This document shows, one piece after another, positions 38,195 to 46,556 of a stretch of DNA of 64,000 nt. The position numbers and the translations under genes were made by a program. The stretch is from Thermococcus profundus. Lineage in GTDB: Archaea > Methanobacteriota_B > Thermococci > Thermococcales > Thermococcaceae. Position 1 is the first letter of the stretch. Every line of letters starts with the position of its first letter. Under the pieces are notes generated by a model that was not told the DNA's origin, did not search any database, and was given only the letters and a program-made list of their open reading frames with translations. Where the stretch lies: assembly GCF_002214585.1 (NCBI RefSeq), contig NZ_CP014862.1:1612001-1676000 (forward strand), in the 5' to 3' direction.

Positions 38195-38407
38195 TCACTC
38201 ATTCAAGTCTTTATTGACCTCATAGGCAAAGTATATTACCAGAAGCGCTAGAAACAGCAGTATCGTGGTCATTACCTTACCGACAGTCAGTCCACTGGTG
38301 AAACCTGCCACAACAAGCAGCAGAAACACCAGGACGGTCAGAAGGCCGAGCTTACCGAAGAGTCCCTCATACTTATTGAGGCTGTCAATTATCGCACCCA
38401 ATCCCAT
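38195..38407 (-). CDS. Small two-helix membrane protein, unknown
   Basis: This is a 70-residue protein with two membrane helices (LGLLTVLVFLLLVVAGFT and KVMTTILLFLALLVIYFAYEV), an amphipathic N-terminus and an acidic end VNKDLNE. The ATG at 38407 is preceded by GGGGGTGG; a GTG three codons earlier overlaps that site. No family is recognised. It could be co-transcribed with the Nog1 gene, but a TATA-like CCTTAAAAAAC between them suggests Nog1 has its own promoter. Confidence 0.65.
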   Translation of the reverse strand: MGLGAIIDSLNKYEGLFGKLGLLTVLVFLLLVVAGFTSGLTVGKVMTTILLFLALLVIYFAYEVNKDLNE

Positions 38408-38525
38408 GAATTCCACCCCCTAAGAGATCTTTCTCTAAACCAATTGGGTGCGGAAATATAAAAAGTTATCGCGCCTCCCTCGAAAGGTTTATTTTTGTCC
38501 GTACCAAGGATAATCAGGTGGTATC

Positions 38526-39239
38526 TTGGACTACGCCGTAATGTTACTGAGGGCCCTTTTGGGGACGATTTTGGCATGGCTTCCGGTTAGTCCGGAGATC
38601 GTCCCCAATCTTTCGGGATATCTGTGCCCCATATACGTGGGGGCCGCCTTCGCCGGGGTGTTTTACTTCAGGAGAGAAATAGGCCTGATCCCCCGGGACT
38701 TCATAACCCAGAGCACCGACGAGTGGCCGCGGGTATTCCTGTACTCACTCCTCTTCACGTTCGTCATCGGTTATCCCATAGGGAAAAGAGTCGGAACCCT
38801 CACGGCCTCCCAGCTCATCATCGTGGACATTGTTTTGGGGATAGGCCTCTTGATCCCAGCGGCTCTGACTAATGTTTCATTAAGACTTCCAGAGGACACA
38901 AAGGCCTTCGTGCTCTCAACATCGATGGGGATTGCCCAGGGACTCTCTTCCCCGGGTATAGCACGGGGGGCGCCATCACTCCTTGCCGCCCTGGTAGTCG
39001 AGAAAAACGTCGAACGTGCGGTTAGGGCAAGCCTCCTAGCTTCTTCCGGCTACTTTGCCCTTCGGGCCATTCTAATGGGTGGCCCCGGTGTAGGCAGCAT
39101 AGATGCCATCCTAACTTCCACCGTCTCTTTCCTGCTTTCCCTCTTGGTGCTCGAAGTTATCTTAAGATCCTCCCGCTATGGCAGGAAGTTTGTGATAGCA
39201 TATGCCCTACTATCATTTATTGCACTGCTCTGGAGGTGA
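38526..39239 (+). CDS. UppP/BacA-like membrane protein with degenerate active site
   Basis: The 237-residue protein has about seven membrane helices. LRALLGTILAWLPVSP and YVGAAFAGVFYFRREIG align with the UppP opening (LPISSSGHL, then F-R-R-x-I), and QGLSSPGIARGAPSLLAAL with the UppP P-G-x-S-R-S-G loop. The E-E and S-S-S-G-H residues needed for undecaprenyl-diphosphate hydrolysis are not there. It may act on another polyprenyl phosphate or have lost catalysis. It starts with TTG, judged by GGTGGT five bases upstream; the ATG five codons later is too far. It is followed with 5 bases spacing by the nucleotidyltransferase gene. Confidence 0.6.
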   Translation: MDYAVMLLRALLGTILAWLPVSPEIVPNLSGYLCPIYVGAAFAGVFYFRREIGLIPRDFITQSTDEWPRVFLYSLLFTFVIGYPIGKRVGTLTASQLIIVDIVLGIGLLIPAALTNVSLRLPEDTKAFVLSTSMGIAQGLSSPGIARGAPSLLAALVVEKNVERAVRASLLASSGYFALRAILMGGPGVGSIDAILTSTVSFLLSLLVLEVILRSSRYGRKFVIAYALLSFIALLWR

Positions 39240-39244
39240 AGAAA

Positions 39245-40513
39245 GTGAAGGGTGTTATACTCGCGGCTGGAAAAGGCGAAAGATTGAGGCCCCTCACCGA
39301 CGACAGACCTAAGGTTATCCTCAAAGTGGCCAATAAGCCTATAATAGAGTACGTTCTTGAGAACCTGGATCCTTTCGTTGACGAGTTCGTCGTTATAGTC
39401 CGGTACAAGAAGGAAAAGCTGATCGAAGTTCTCGGCGACGAGTTCAACGGGAAGCCGATAACCTACGTCGACCAGTTACCGGGGGAGGGGACGGCGAAGG
39501 CCATAGAATCGGCGAAAGAACACGTGGGTGAAGAGGAGTTCATAGTGGTCAACGGCGACATATACTTTGATGTTGAAGCAATTAAGGAGCTCATATCTGT
39601 TTTTCGACGCGAAAACGCGGATGCTGCCCTCGTAGTTAAGGAGTTCGACGATCTAAGCCACTTCGGAATGGTAGAGACTGAGGGAAGCCTCGTCAAAGCC
39701 GTAAGGGAGAAACCGGGAAAGGTTAGGGGATACGCCAACCTCGGAATTTACGCTTTCAAACCGATAGTCTTCGACTTCATAGAAAAGACCAACCTCAGCG
39801 AGCGCGGGGAGTACGAGATAACCGACACGCTGAACCTGATGATAGAAGGCGGGAAAAAGGTCGCCTGCGCGGTTTACGACGGCTACTGGAACGACATAGG
39901 AAGGCCCTGGAACCTGCTGGAGCTCAACGAATATATCCTAAAGAACAAGCTCAAACACGACGTCAGGGGAACGGTTGAAGAGGGAGCAGTGCTCATCCCC
40001 CCTGTGGAGGTCGGTGAGGGAACGGTGATAAGGAGCGGGGCCTACATCATCGGGCCAGTCAAGATAGGCAGGAACTCCCGCATCGGTCCGAACTGCTTCA
40101 TAAGGCCCTATACGAGCATTGGAGACAACTGCCACGTCGGAAACGCAGTCGAGGTGAAGAACTCCATCATAATGGACAACTCAAACGCCCCCCACCTCAA
40201 CTACGTCGGTGACTCAATAATCGGCGAGAACAGCAACCTCGGGGCCGGTACGATAACCGCCAACCTGAGGCACGACAGGGGCAACATAAAGGTGGAGATA
40301 AAGGGCAAGCTCGAAGACAGTGGAAGGCACAAGCTTGGGGCTATAATCGGTCACGGCGTCAAAACGGGAATAAACGTCAGCATCTACCCCGGAAGGAAGA
40401 TAGGAAGCGGTTCCCTTATCGGGCCGGGGGTCGTGGTGGATAAGAACGTGCCGGCCGGGACCCTGGTAATCCTCAAGCAGGAAAAGGTCTCGCGGGTGAG
40501 GGGGGATGGCTGA
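39245..40513 (+). CDS. Bifunctional sugar-1-phosphate nucleotidylyltransferase/acetyltransferase (GlmU-like)
   Basis: The 422-residue protein has an N-terminal nucleotidyltransferase domain (1-230) with MKGVILAAGKGERLRPLTDD, VVNGDIYFDV and GYWNDIGRPWNLLE. A C-terminal left-handed beta-helix has hexapeptide repeats from about 245 (GTVIRSGAYIIGPVKIGRN, SSIGDNCHVGNAVEVKNS). The NLGAGTITANLRHD loop is characteristic of archaeal GlmU/ST0452-like enzymes that make UDP-GlcNAc or related sugars. The GTG at 39245 follows GGAGGTGA; a GTG at 39236 overlaps the previous stop. The DUF835 gene overlaps its end by 8 bases. Confidence 0.9.
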   Translation: MKGVILAAGKGERLRPLTDDRPKVILKVANKPIIEYVLENLDPFVDEFVVIVRYKKEKLIEVLGDEFNGKPITYVDQLPGEGTAKAIESAKEHVGEEEFIVVNGDIYFDVEAIKELISVFRRENADAALVVKEFDDLSHFGMVETEGSLVKAVREKPGKVRGYANLGIYAFKPIVFDFIEKTNLSERGEYEITDTLNLMIEGGKKVACAVYDGYWNDIGRPWNLLELNEYILKNKLKHDVRGTVEEGAVLIPPVEVGEGTVIRSGAYIIGPVKIGRNSRIGPNCFIRPYTSIGDNCHVGNAVEVKNSIIMDNSNAPHLNYVGDSIIGENSNLGAGTITANLRHDRGNIKVEIKGKLEDSGRHKLGAIIGHGVKTGINVSIYPGRKIGSGSLIGPGVVVDKNVPAGTLVILKQEKVSRVRGDG

Positions 40514-41642
40514 CAGCATCGCCCTCCTAAACTTCCTATCAAGGTGGATCCTCTTCGCGGCCGTTGCGTACAAAACGTACAGGACACAGGACAAAGGCTG
40601 GGCCCTCATATCCGCCGCGGCTTTCATAAACGCCCTGGACGTTGAAGCGTACATTCTCACCCCATTGGGGATAACAATCCCCAAGCCTGTCTACACAGTG
40701 TCGTCAAAGATCCCCAACTTCTACGTTTCAATACTCGCCCTCTGGGGCAGCTTCCACCTCAAGTACAAAAAGACGTCCTTCCGTCACGTGCTCTGCCTAT
40801 CGGCTATCCTCGTCATTTCATACGTCTGGATATTCCTTCTTGCCGTAGATGCGTTCCACGGCAACTTTGCCCTCAACTCCAGCTTCCCATCCCTGTTGCT
40901 TGGAGGGAGCATCGTTTACCTCAGCGTTGTTCTGTGGAACTACGTTATCCCCAGACGTCTCTGGGACAGGCTCTTTCCCATTGGGCTGTTTATAGTTGGC
41001 GTACTCAATCTAACCTATCCCGTGACAAGGAATATCGAGTGGTATTCACATGTGGCCTTTTTCACTGCCGCCCTGGGAAGACTTCTGGCCGCCCTTGGGG
41101 CGTTTACCTTCGTGTTCTACCCAATTTCGGAGCCATCAGGCCCCCAGAGGATCGAGCTGAAGTCTGGAGCGTATTTCGCCAAAGACGTCAAAGAAGTAAC
41201 AAGAACTATTCCGGACTTCTTCCAGAACGATCTGGTGGCAGTAACCAGAACTTCACCGCACGAGGCCAGGAGAAGGTTCACCCCCGCATCAATGGTGTTC
41301 TGGGTAACAAAAGCCAGGGAGGGGCAGGTTGAGGAGGCCCCGACTGTAGTGGCAATATCCCCAACGAAGCTCGGCATCCTTCAGGATCTCGTCGTGAGGG
41401 AGGTTGAGCAGGGCTTTAGAGTTGTTTATATCGACGCGTTCGAATACCTGTCGGTTGAAGTCGGCTTTCAGAACGCCATGAAGTTCCTGCTGTCGGTGAG
41501 GGACTTCGTGCTCTCCCACGGCGGCCTTCTGATTCTGATAGCTAGTCCAGAGGCATTCAAAGAGCAGGAGTTCAAGATAATCCAGCGCGAGTTCAGGGAT
41601 ATAAATGAGTTACTAGGGACAGAAGAGAAGAAAAAGGCATAG
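40506..41642 (+). CDS. Membrane protein with C-terminal DUF835 domain
   Basis: The 378-residue protein has about seven N-terminal membrane helices (residues 5-210), then a soluble DUF835 domain (about 225-370). The latter contains SGAYFAKDVKEVTRTIPDFF, WVTKAREGQVEEAPTVVAIS, GFRVVYIDAFEYLSVEVGF and GGLLILIASPEAFKEQEF. DUF835 is an archaeal P-loop-like domain lacking a clear Walker A; its role is unknown. The ATG overlaps the GlmU-like stop region by 8 bases, so translation is coupled. The operon pairs it with lipid- and sugar-nucleotide functions. Confidence 0.82.
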   Translation: MADSIALLNFLSRWILFAAVAYKTYRTQDKGWALISAAAFINALDVEAYILTPLGITIPKPVYTVSSKIPNFYVSILALWGSFHLKYKKTSFRHVLCLSAILVISYVWIFLLAVDAFHGNFALNSSFPSLLLGGSIVYLSVVLWNYVIPRRLWDRLFPIGLFIVGVLNLTYPVTRNIEWYSHVAFFTAALGRLLAALGAFTFVFYPISEPSGPQRIELKSGAYFAKDVKEVTRTIPDFFQNDLVAVTRTSPHEARRRFTPASMVFWVTKAREGQVEEAPTVVAISPTKLGILQDLVVREVEQGFRVVYIDAFEYLSVEVGFQNAMKFLLSVRDFVLSHGGLLILIASPEAFKEQEFKIIQREFRDINELLGTEEKKKA

Positions 41643-41654
41643 GCCTCGATTTCA

Positions 41655-42341
41655 TTATCTTTCCCCTGCGGAGGCCATGGATTCCTTCAGGAAGTCCCTT
41701 GTCTCCTCGCTGAACTCTCCAAATGGAACTTCCTCCCCGAACTTGTCGTATACCTTTCCGTCGCGGAAGTTTATCTCGAAGACCTCGTACCTCTCCCCGT
41801 TCTTCTCGTGGAGCTTGATCCCGTGACCCTTTAGGTGAGCCTCAAGGCTGTCTATATCAACGTACTTCCCGCACTTCTCACACTTGTAGAACTGCCAGAA
41901 AACGTAGTCCTGTCCAATGACGGCATTCTCCTTTATGTGGGCTATAAGCCTGCCGCCGAGGTACTCATAAAAGTCCTCCTGGGACAGTTGCCCGTCCTTT
42001 TCCGTTACCTCAAAGCCGCTCCAGACGATATGGTCGTGCACATCGCTGAGCGTCGCTCTAGCGTACTTATAGGTCATCACAAAAGCCCCGTTGTGGACGG
42101 TGAAGACGCCCTTGTCTGGAACAGCTATGATAACTATTCCCTCTTCGTTTAGTTCATCGGCTATTTTGAGTGCGTGCTCCCTGTTGTCCGCGGCAAGGAT
42201 CTTCACCCTGATCCCGCTTTTTTTGTGGATCCCCCCTATTACGTCGTTCCTTATGCTCCAGTGGTAATCGTCAAGATAGCGAACCTGAGTGTAAACCCTC
42301 TTCATCCTGGGGCTGAGGTTTTCGTAGCCCACCTTCACCAC
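41655..42341 (-). CDS. TBP-interacting protein, TIP26-like
   Basis: The 228-residue soluble protein contains [60 protein letters not shown] and a zinc-finger-like [20 protein letters not shown]. It resembles T. kodakarensis TIP26 as I recall it, a protein that binds TBP and inhibits TATA binding. Several GTG codons near the start (42341, 42338, 42332) compete: the last has GGTGGTG upstream, the first lies near the start site predicted from TATA GGTTTATTAAGC (42363-42374). It converges on the DUF835 gene with 12 bases between. Confidence 0.75.
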   Translation of the reverse strand: MVKVGYENLSPRMKRVYTQVRYLDDYHWSIRNDVIGGIHKKSGIRVKILAADNREHALKIADELNEEGIVIIAVPDKGVFTVHNGAFVMTYKYARATLSDVHDHIVWSGFEVTEKDGQLSQEDFYEYLGGRLIAHIKENAVIGQDYVFWQFYKCEKCGKYVDIDSLEAHLKGHGIKLHEKNGERYEVFEINFRDGKVYDKFGEEVPFGEFSEETRDFLKESMASAGER

Positions 42342-42450
42342 CGGCTGAAAGTGGGTATTTGAGCTTAATAAACCTTAGTGAAAAAGCTTAAAAATGGGGT
42401 AGAGGGCAAAGCTTTTATTGGATTCCGGGTAGAAGTGGTAGGTGATAAAA

Positions 42451-42621
42451 ATGGCAAAGGAAAAGACGACCCTTCCCCCAACCGGCGCCGGTCTCATGAG
42501 GTTCTTTGATGAAGATACGAGGGCAATCAAGGTCAGCCCCAAGGGCGTCATAGCGGTCACGCTCGTCCTCATAGCGTTTGAGGTCTTCCTGCACCTCTTC
42601 GGATCGAGCATCTTCGGATGA
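42451..42621 (+). CDS. Preprotein translocase Sec61-beta subunit (SecG-like)
   Basis: This is a 56-residue protein, MAKEKTTLPPTGAGLMRFFDEDT, with a single C-terminal membrane helix (PKGVIAVTLVLIAFEVFLHLF). PPTGAGLMRF and the short tail-anchored layout are diagnostic of archaeal Sec61-beta, which binds SecYE. The ATG follows GGTGATAAAA. TATA-like GCTTTTATTGG lies near 42411. It diverges from the TIP26-like gene. Confidence 0.93.
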   Translation: MAKEKTTLPPTGAGLMRFFDEDTRAIKVSPKGVIAVTLVLIAFEVFLHLFGSSIFG

Positions 42622-43103
42622 CTTTTCTTTCCACAAACTCTTGCTAACTTTGAGAAAGGCCGTTCATCATTAACTCGACATTCAATACACCATTTTCCCG
42701 GATGGAACCCAAAAGAACCTCGGAATCATCGGATCCATCTTGAGAACCTCTGGGCAGGCAAAAATGTTAAAACAAACGGGGAACCCCATCCCCCACTTCT
42801 TATTCCATCCCAATCCCTATTTGATCCACACTCACTTACTCAACCACGCTGATTTGAGTACACTAAAGATCCCAGCCTGCGCTTTATGCTGCGATTCAGG
42901 CTATTTAAACTTTTCGGATATTGCCCAATTCATTGGAGAAATACCACATATGTCCATCCTTCTAGTGCACAAAAATGTTACGTTGCCCCAGCTCAGAGGG
43001 TCTGATTGAGGTTATTTGTACCCATTTGGAAACAACACAGGGGGAGCATAAGCAAGGCCAACATCCTTCTGCCCTAAAGGGAAAGTTTGCTTAAAAGAAA
43101 AGA
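42622..43103. other. 480-base gap without recognisable gene
   Basis: The stretch is less GC-rich than its neighbours. An 89-codon frame at 42740-43009 begins with TTG, has no ribosome binding site and has atypical codons. On the reverse strand a short frame near 42650-42760 reads DGSDDSEVLLGSIRENGVLN before a stop, which looks more coding-like but is also unsupported. It is probably decayed sequence between secG and purT. No RNA gene or repeat was found. Confidence 0.4.
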
Positions 43104-44399
43104 TCAGCCCCCAAGCACGTGCTTCCGCCTCTCGTAGTCCTGGGAGTGCCAGTTAGCGGACCTCGTCCTGAGCTCTATCGAGTGGGCAACCATCTCGGCC
43201 TTTCTCTTTGCCTTACTCACATCTTTATCCCACGCTATCGCAACACCGAGCCTTCTTCCAGGATACGCTTCAGGCTTGCCGAAGAACCTCACCGTTGCGT
43301 TGGGAACGCTCAGTGCCTTCACTAGACCCCTGAAGCGCGGTGAATAACCGAGGGAGTTGGCCTTGATGACGTGGGTTGCCGCAGGAGTTAAAAGCGGGAA
43401 GAGGCGGTAGCCGTTCACCCACTCACCCGGAATCGGCAGGCCAAGGACTGCCCTAAGGTGAAGCCCAAACTCCGAAAAGCCCGTTGGATGGGATGCCAGA
43501 GTCACCATGCCGGTATCGTGGGGCCTCGGCGAGACTTCGTTTGCCCACACCTTATCACCTTTAACGAACATCTCAACGCCGAAGAGGCCGAGGCCGCCGA
43601 GAACGTCCGTTATTCGTTTAGCTATCCTGTAAACTTCCCTCTCAGCCTTTTCGCTTATCTCAGCCGGCTGCCAGCTTGAGTGGTAGTCGCCGTCTATCTG
43701 GTAGTGGCCGACTGGCTTTGGAAAGGTGGTAACTATTTCGCCGTTCTCGTCATAGTGCCTCACTGCCAGCTCGGTAATCTCCACATCGAAGTCTATGTGC
43801 TCCTCGACGATGAGCTTCTCAGCGCTTCCCCTGGCCTTCTTTTTGGCCTCCTCCCAGGCCTCGGGGATGTCCTCGGGACTTTTAACGAAGTAGGAGCCCT
43901 TTCCGGAGGAGCTCATTATGGCCTTGGTGTGGCATGGGTAGCCTATTCTCTCGCAGGCATCATACAGCTCATCGAGAGTCGATGCGTAGGCATAGCGGGA
44001 AGTAGGAACCTCAGCTTCTTTTGCAAGGGTTTCTCTCGTCCTCTCGCGGTGCATCGCTATCCACGTTGCTTTGGCGTTCGGAACAACGAAGTAGCCGTCC
44101 TTCTCGAGCTCGAAGAGGGCATCCAGGTTTATAGCCTCTATCTCGGGGATTATCGCGTCTGGTTTCTCCCTCTCGACGACCGAGAACAGAAAGTCAGCAC
44201 TCCTCATGTCTCCAACGTAAGAGCGATGGGCGACCTGCATGGCCGGGGCGTTGGCGTAGCGGTCAACGGCGATGACCTCAACACTGAGCCTCTGGGCCTC
44301 GATAGCTATCTCCCTTCCGAGCTCCCCGCTCCCGAGGAGGAGTATCTTCTGTGCCGAGTCGGTCGTTGCGGTTCCGAGTTCGTCACGAAGCTTTATCAT
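43104..44399 (-). CDS. purT: Formate-dependent phosphoribosylglycinamide formyltransferase
   Basis: The 431-residue ATP-grasp enzyme converts GAR to FGAR with formate and ATP (third step of purine synthesis). ILLLGSGELGREIAIEAQRL, EKPDAIIPEIEAINLDAL, MSSSGKGSYFVKSPEDI (ATP loop) and VWANEVSPRPHDTGMVTL are standard PurT blocks. The start MIKLRDELGT follows GGGGTGGTG; a codon three positions upstream is less likely. It is divergent from purM; the shared region holds a TTTATGGC element also found at the purC-purF promoter. Confidence 0.95.
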   Translation of the reverse strand: MIKLRDELGTATTDSAQKILLLGSGELGREIAIEAQRLSVEVIAVDRYANAPAMQVAHRSYVGDMRSADFLFSVVEREKPDAIIPEIEAINLDALFELEKDGYFVVPNAKATWIAMHRERTRETLAKEAEVPTSRYAYASTLDELYDACERIGYPCHTKAIMSSSGKGSYFVKSPEDIPEAWEEAKKKARGSAEKLIVEEHIDFDVEITELAVRHYDENGEIVTTFPKPVGHYQIDGDYHSSWQPAEISEKAEREVYRIAKRITDVLGGLGLFGVEMFVKGDKVWANEVSPRPHDTGMVTLASHPTGFSEFGLHLRAVLGLPIPGEWVNGYRLFPLLTPAATHVIKANSLGYSPRFRGLVKALSVPNATVRFFGKPEAYPGRRLGVAIAWDKDVSKAKRKAEMVAHSIELRTRSANWHSQDYERRKHVLGG

Positions 44400-44443
44400 G
44401 AACACCACCCCTTTATTGACGATAAAATGTTAAAAATTCGAAA

Positions 44444-44467
44444 TATTTAAGCCTTTTTAGCCATAAA
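44444..44467 (-). promoter_or_regulatory. Shared purine promoter element (purT side)
   Basis: The plus strand reads TATTTAAG, CC, TTTTTA, GCCATAAA. The same 24-base block with three changes is at 46428-46451 before purC. On the reverse strand it gives TTTATGGC, an A-run (BRE) and the TATA box CTTAAATA of purT. TATA AAAGCTTTTAAG for purM begins 7 bases to the right. TTTATGGC is the best candidate for a regulator site. Confidence 0.6.
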
Positions 44468-44515
44468 AATGATAAAGCTTTTAAGCCCCAAACTCAACTT
44501 TCACCGGTGGTGCTC

Positions 44516-45520
44516 ATGCTTACCTACGCTCAGGCTGGAGTTGACGATGAAAAGACATCAAGGGCATTGAAGAGCGTTATCTCGCTTGCCAAGGAGACTT
44601 TCAAGTTCAGGAGAGGCAAAATTGGAGAACCGGCCGAGAACCTAGGCCACTACGCGGCATTAATGGACTTCGGGAGCTTTTACTTGGCCATGACAACAGA
44701 CGGCGTTGGGACAAAGGTTCTCGTGGCTGAGTCAGTCGGGAAGTTTGACACGATTGGGATAGACATGATAGCGATGAACGTGAACGACCTGCTCTGCGTT
44801 GGCGCCGAGCCGGTGGCCTTGGTTGACTACCTGGCCGTTAGAGAGCCTGATGAAAAAGTGTTTGAGGAGATAGCAAAGGGCCTTCACGAGGGGGCGAGGC
44901 AGGCGGGGATAGCGATCGTCGGTGGAGAGACCGCGGTCATGCCCGACCTCATAAACGGCTTTGACCTGGCCGGGACGGCCATAGGCGTCGTTGAAAAAGG
45001 AAAGGTGATAACGGGTGAGAGGATTAAACCCGGTGATTCAGTAATAGGAATAGCTAGCTCTGGAATCCACTCCAACGGCCTAACTCTCGCGAGAAAACTT
45101 CTGATCCCTAAGTACGGACTTGAGTACGAGTACGAGGGGAAAAAGCTCTGGGAATGGCTCCTCGAACCGACGAGGATTTATGTCAAAGCGATCCTCGAGC
45201 TGATCGAGAACGTCGAGGTGCACGGTTTAGCCCACATAACCGGCGGCGGCCTGCTCAACCTCAAGCGCATTACTCCCTACGGCTTCTCCCTTGAGATGCC
45301 ACCGATAGAGGGAATCTTCAGGCTAATTTACGAGAACGGCGTCCCTCTGGGTGAGATGTTCCGCGTTTTCAACATGGGCGTCGGAATGATCTCCATTGTT
45401 ACGGCAGAGGAGAAAGATGACGCCCTGCAGGTTTTGAACAGATACTTCGAAAGCTTCGAGCTGGGGACTGTAACGGAGGAGCCGGGAATAAGGATCGAGA
45501 ACTATGGGATAAAGCTTTAA
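44516..45520 (+). CDS. purM: Phosphoribosylformylglycinamidine cyclo-ligase (AIR synthetase)
   Basis: The 334-residue enzyme closes FGAM to AIR with [58 protein letters not shown] and [14 protein letters not shown] are the PurM motifs. The ATG at 44516 follows GGTGGTG. It is transcribed divergently from purT, and a 54-residue protein follows 30 bases downstream. Confidence 0.95.
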   Translation: MLTYAQAGVDDEKTSRALKSVISLAKETFKFRRGKIGEPAENLGHYAALMDFGSFYLAMTTDGVGTKVLVAESVGKFDTIGIDMIAMNVNDLLCVGAEPVALVDYLAVREPDEKVFEEIAKGLHEGARQAGIAIVGGETAVMPDLINGFDLAGTAIGVVEKGKVITGERIKPGDSVIGIASSGIHSNGLTLARKLLIPKYGLEYEYEGKKLWEWLLEPTRIYVKAILELIENVEVHGLAHITGGGLLNLKRITPYGFSLEMPPIEGIFRLIYENGVPLGEMFRVFNMGVGMISIVTAEEKDDALQVLNRYFESFELGTVTEEPGIRIENYGIKL

Positions 45521-45550
45521 CCCTCTCTTCTCTCTTTCTTCGGTGGTCTC

Positions 45551-45715
45551 ATGGAGCTGACGGTTAAGAAGAAGGCTTTCCTCGAGGAGCTTCCAGATGT
45601 TGTGAGAGAAGCCGTAGAAGAGTACGGCACTGCCCTAAAGGGCATAGAGATAAAAGAGGACGAGAAGGGATGCTACACCGTCATGATTACCTACGAGCGG
45701 GAACCTCACCGGTGA
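45551..45715 (+). CDS. Small 54-residue protein downstream of purM
   Basis: The frame reads MELTVKKKAFLEELP, DVVREAVEEYGTALKG, IEIKEDEKGCYTVMI and TYEREPHR. The ATG is preceded by GGTGGTC, and codon choice fits the genome. The sequence suggests two or three helices and a strand; no family is recognised. Its last 29 bases overlap the 3' end of the convergent purC gene. It lies 30 bases after purM and is probably on the same transcript. Confidence 0.6.
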   Translation: MELTVKKKAFLEELPDVVREAVEEYGTALKGIEIKEDEKGCYTVMITYEREPHR

Positions 45716-46394
45716 TCCTCTCATAGAGCTTCTCGTAGGCAGAGATAAGATCGCCTTTGTCAAAGCGGAAAACGTCCTTGTCAAGGCTCTCCTTGGTTTC
45801 CGCGTCCCAAAAGCGGCAGGTGTCGGGGCTTATCTCGTCCCCCAGGACGATCTCTCCCCTCGGGTTCTTCCCGAACTCCAGCTTGAAGTCCACGAGGATT
45901 ATACCCCTCTCCTTGAAGTACTCCCTGAGAATCTCGTTCACCCTGAGCGCGATGCGCTCCATCTCCTCAAGCTCCACTTCGCCTATCCCAAGAACCCTCG
46001 CGTGGTGGTGGTTTATCATCGGGTCGTGAAGGCTGTCGTCCTTGTAGTAGAGCTCAACTATCGGCTCCGGCAGTTCGGTTCCCTCCTCGAGGGGGAGCCT
46101 TTTCTTCAGGCTCCCAGCAACGACGTTCCTGACAACGACCTCAAGGGGGTACATCTTCAGCCTCTCGACTATCAGCCTGTTGTCCCCCGCTATCCCTATG
46201 AAGTGAGTCTTTACACCGTTCTCCTCGAGAACCCTGAAGAGGTGCGCGCTGATCTGGGCATTGAGCCAGCCCTTGCCTCTGAACTGAGCCTTCTTATCCC
46301 CATCAAAGGCCGTGGCATCGTCCTTAAACTCCATTATAACCTTTCCATCGTCTAGGGGAATGATTTTCTTGGCCTTGCCCTCGTAAACATCCAT
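45687..46394 (-). CDS. purC: SAICAR synthetase
   Basis: The 235-residue enzyme joins aspartate to CAIR in purine synthesis. MDVYEGKAKKIIPLDDG, FDGDKKAQFRGKGWLNAQIS, VEVVVRNVVAGSLKKRL, ILVDFKLEFGK and LGDEISPDTCRFWD are typical PurC blocks. ATG 46394 is chosen because GGTGA sits 6 bases upstream, while the ATG at 46406 lies almost at the predicted transcription start. The promoter CTTAAATAC (about 46428-46436) is part of the shared purine element, divergent from purF. Confidence 0.95.
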   Translation of the reverse strand: MDVYEGKAKKIIPLDDGKVIMEFKDDATAFDGDKKAQFRGKGWLNAQISAHLFRVLEENGVKTHFIGIAGDNRLIVERLKMYPLEVVVRNVVAGSLKKRLPLEEGTELPEPIVELYYKDDSLHDPMINHHHARVLGIGEVELEEMERIALRVNEILREYFKERGIILVDFKLEFGKNPRGEIVLGDEISPDTCRFWDAETKESLDKDVFRFDKGDLISAYEKLYERITGEVPARR

Positions 46395-46427
46395 AGGCTT
46401 CACCATTTTTATGTAAATTTTTGGAAG

Positions 46428-46451
46428 TATTTAAGGATTTTTTGCCATAAA
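46428..46451 (-). promoter_or_regulatory. Shared purine promoter element (purC side)
   Basis: The plus strand reads TATTTAAG, GA, TTTTTT, GCCATAAA: 21 of 24 bases match 44444-44467. It contains the purC TATA box (CTTAAATA on the reverse strand) and TTTATGGC upstream of it. To the right, AAAGCTTTTAA at 46470-46480 is the TATA box of purF, identical to the one before purM. The distance between GCCATAAA and that box is 18 bases here and 6 at purM. Confidence 0.6.
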
Positions 46452-46556
46452 TAACGCAAATAATGGGCAAAGCTTTTAAACATAAAAACGCTAAGATTTC
46501 ACCGTTAGGATGCAACAAATCAACATCCTTAGGTCAACAAAGTGGCGGGGTTGGCA

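Noticed and set aside
42740-43009. 89-codon frame in the gap between secG and purT
   Set aside because: TTG start without ribosome binding site, unusual codons and low-complexity His/Pro-rich product; no family pattern.
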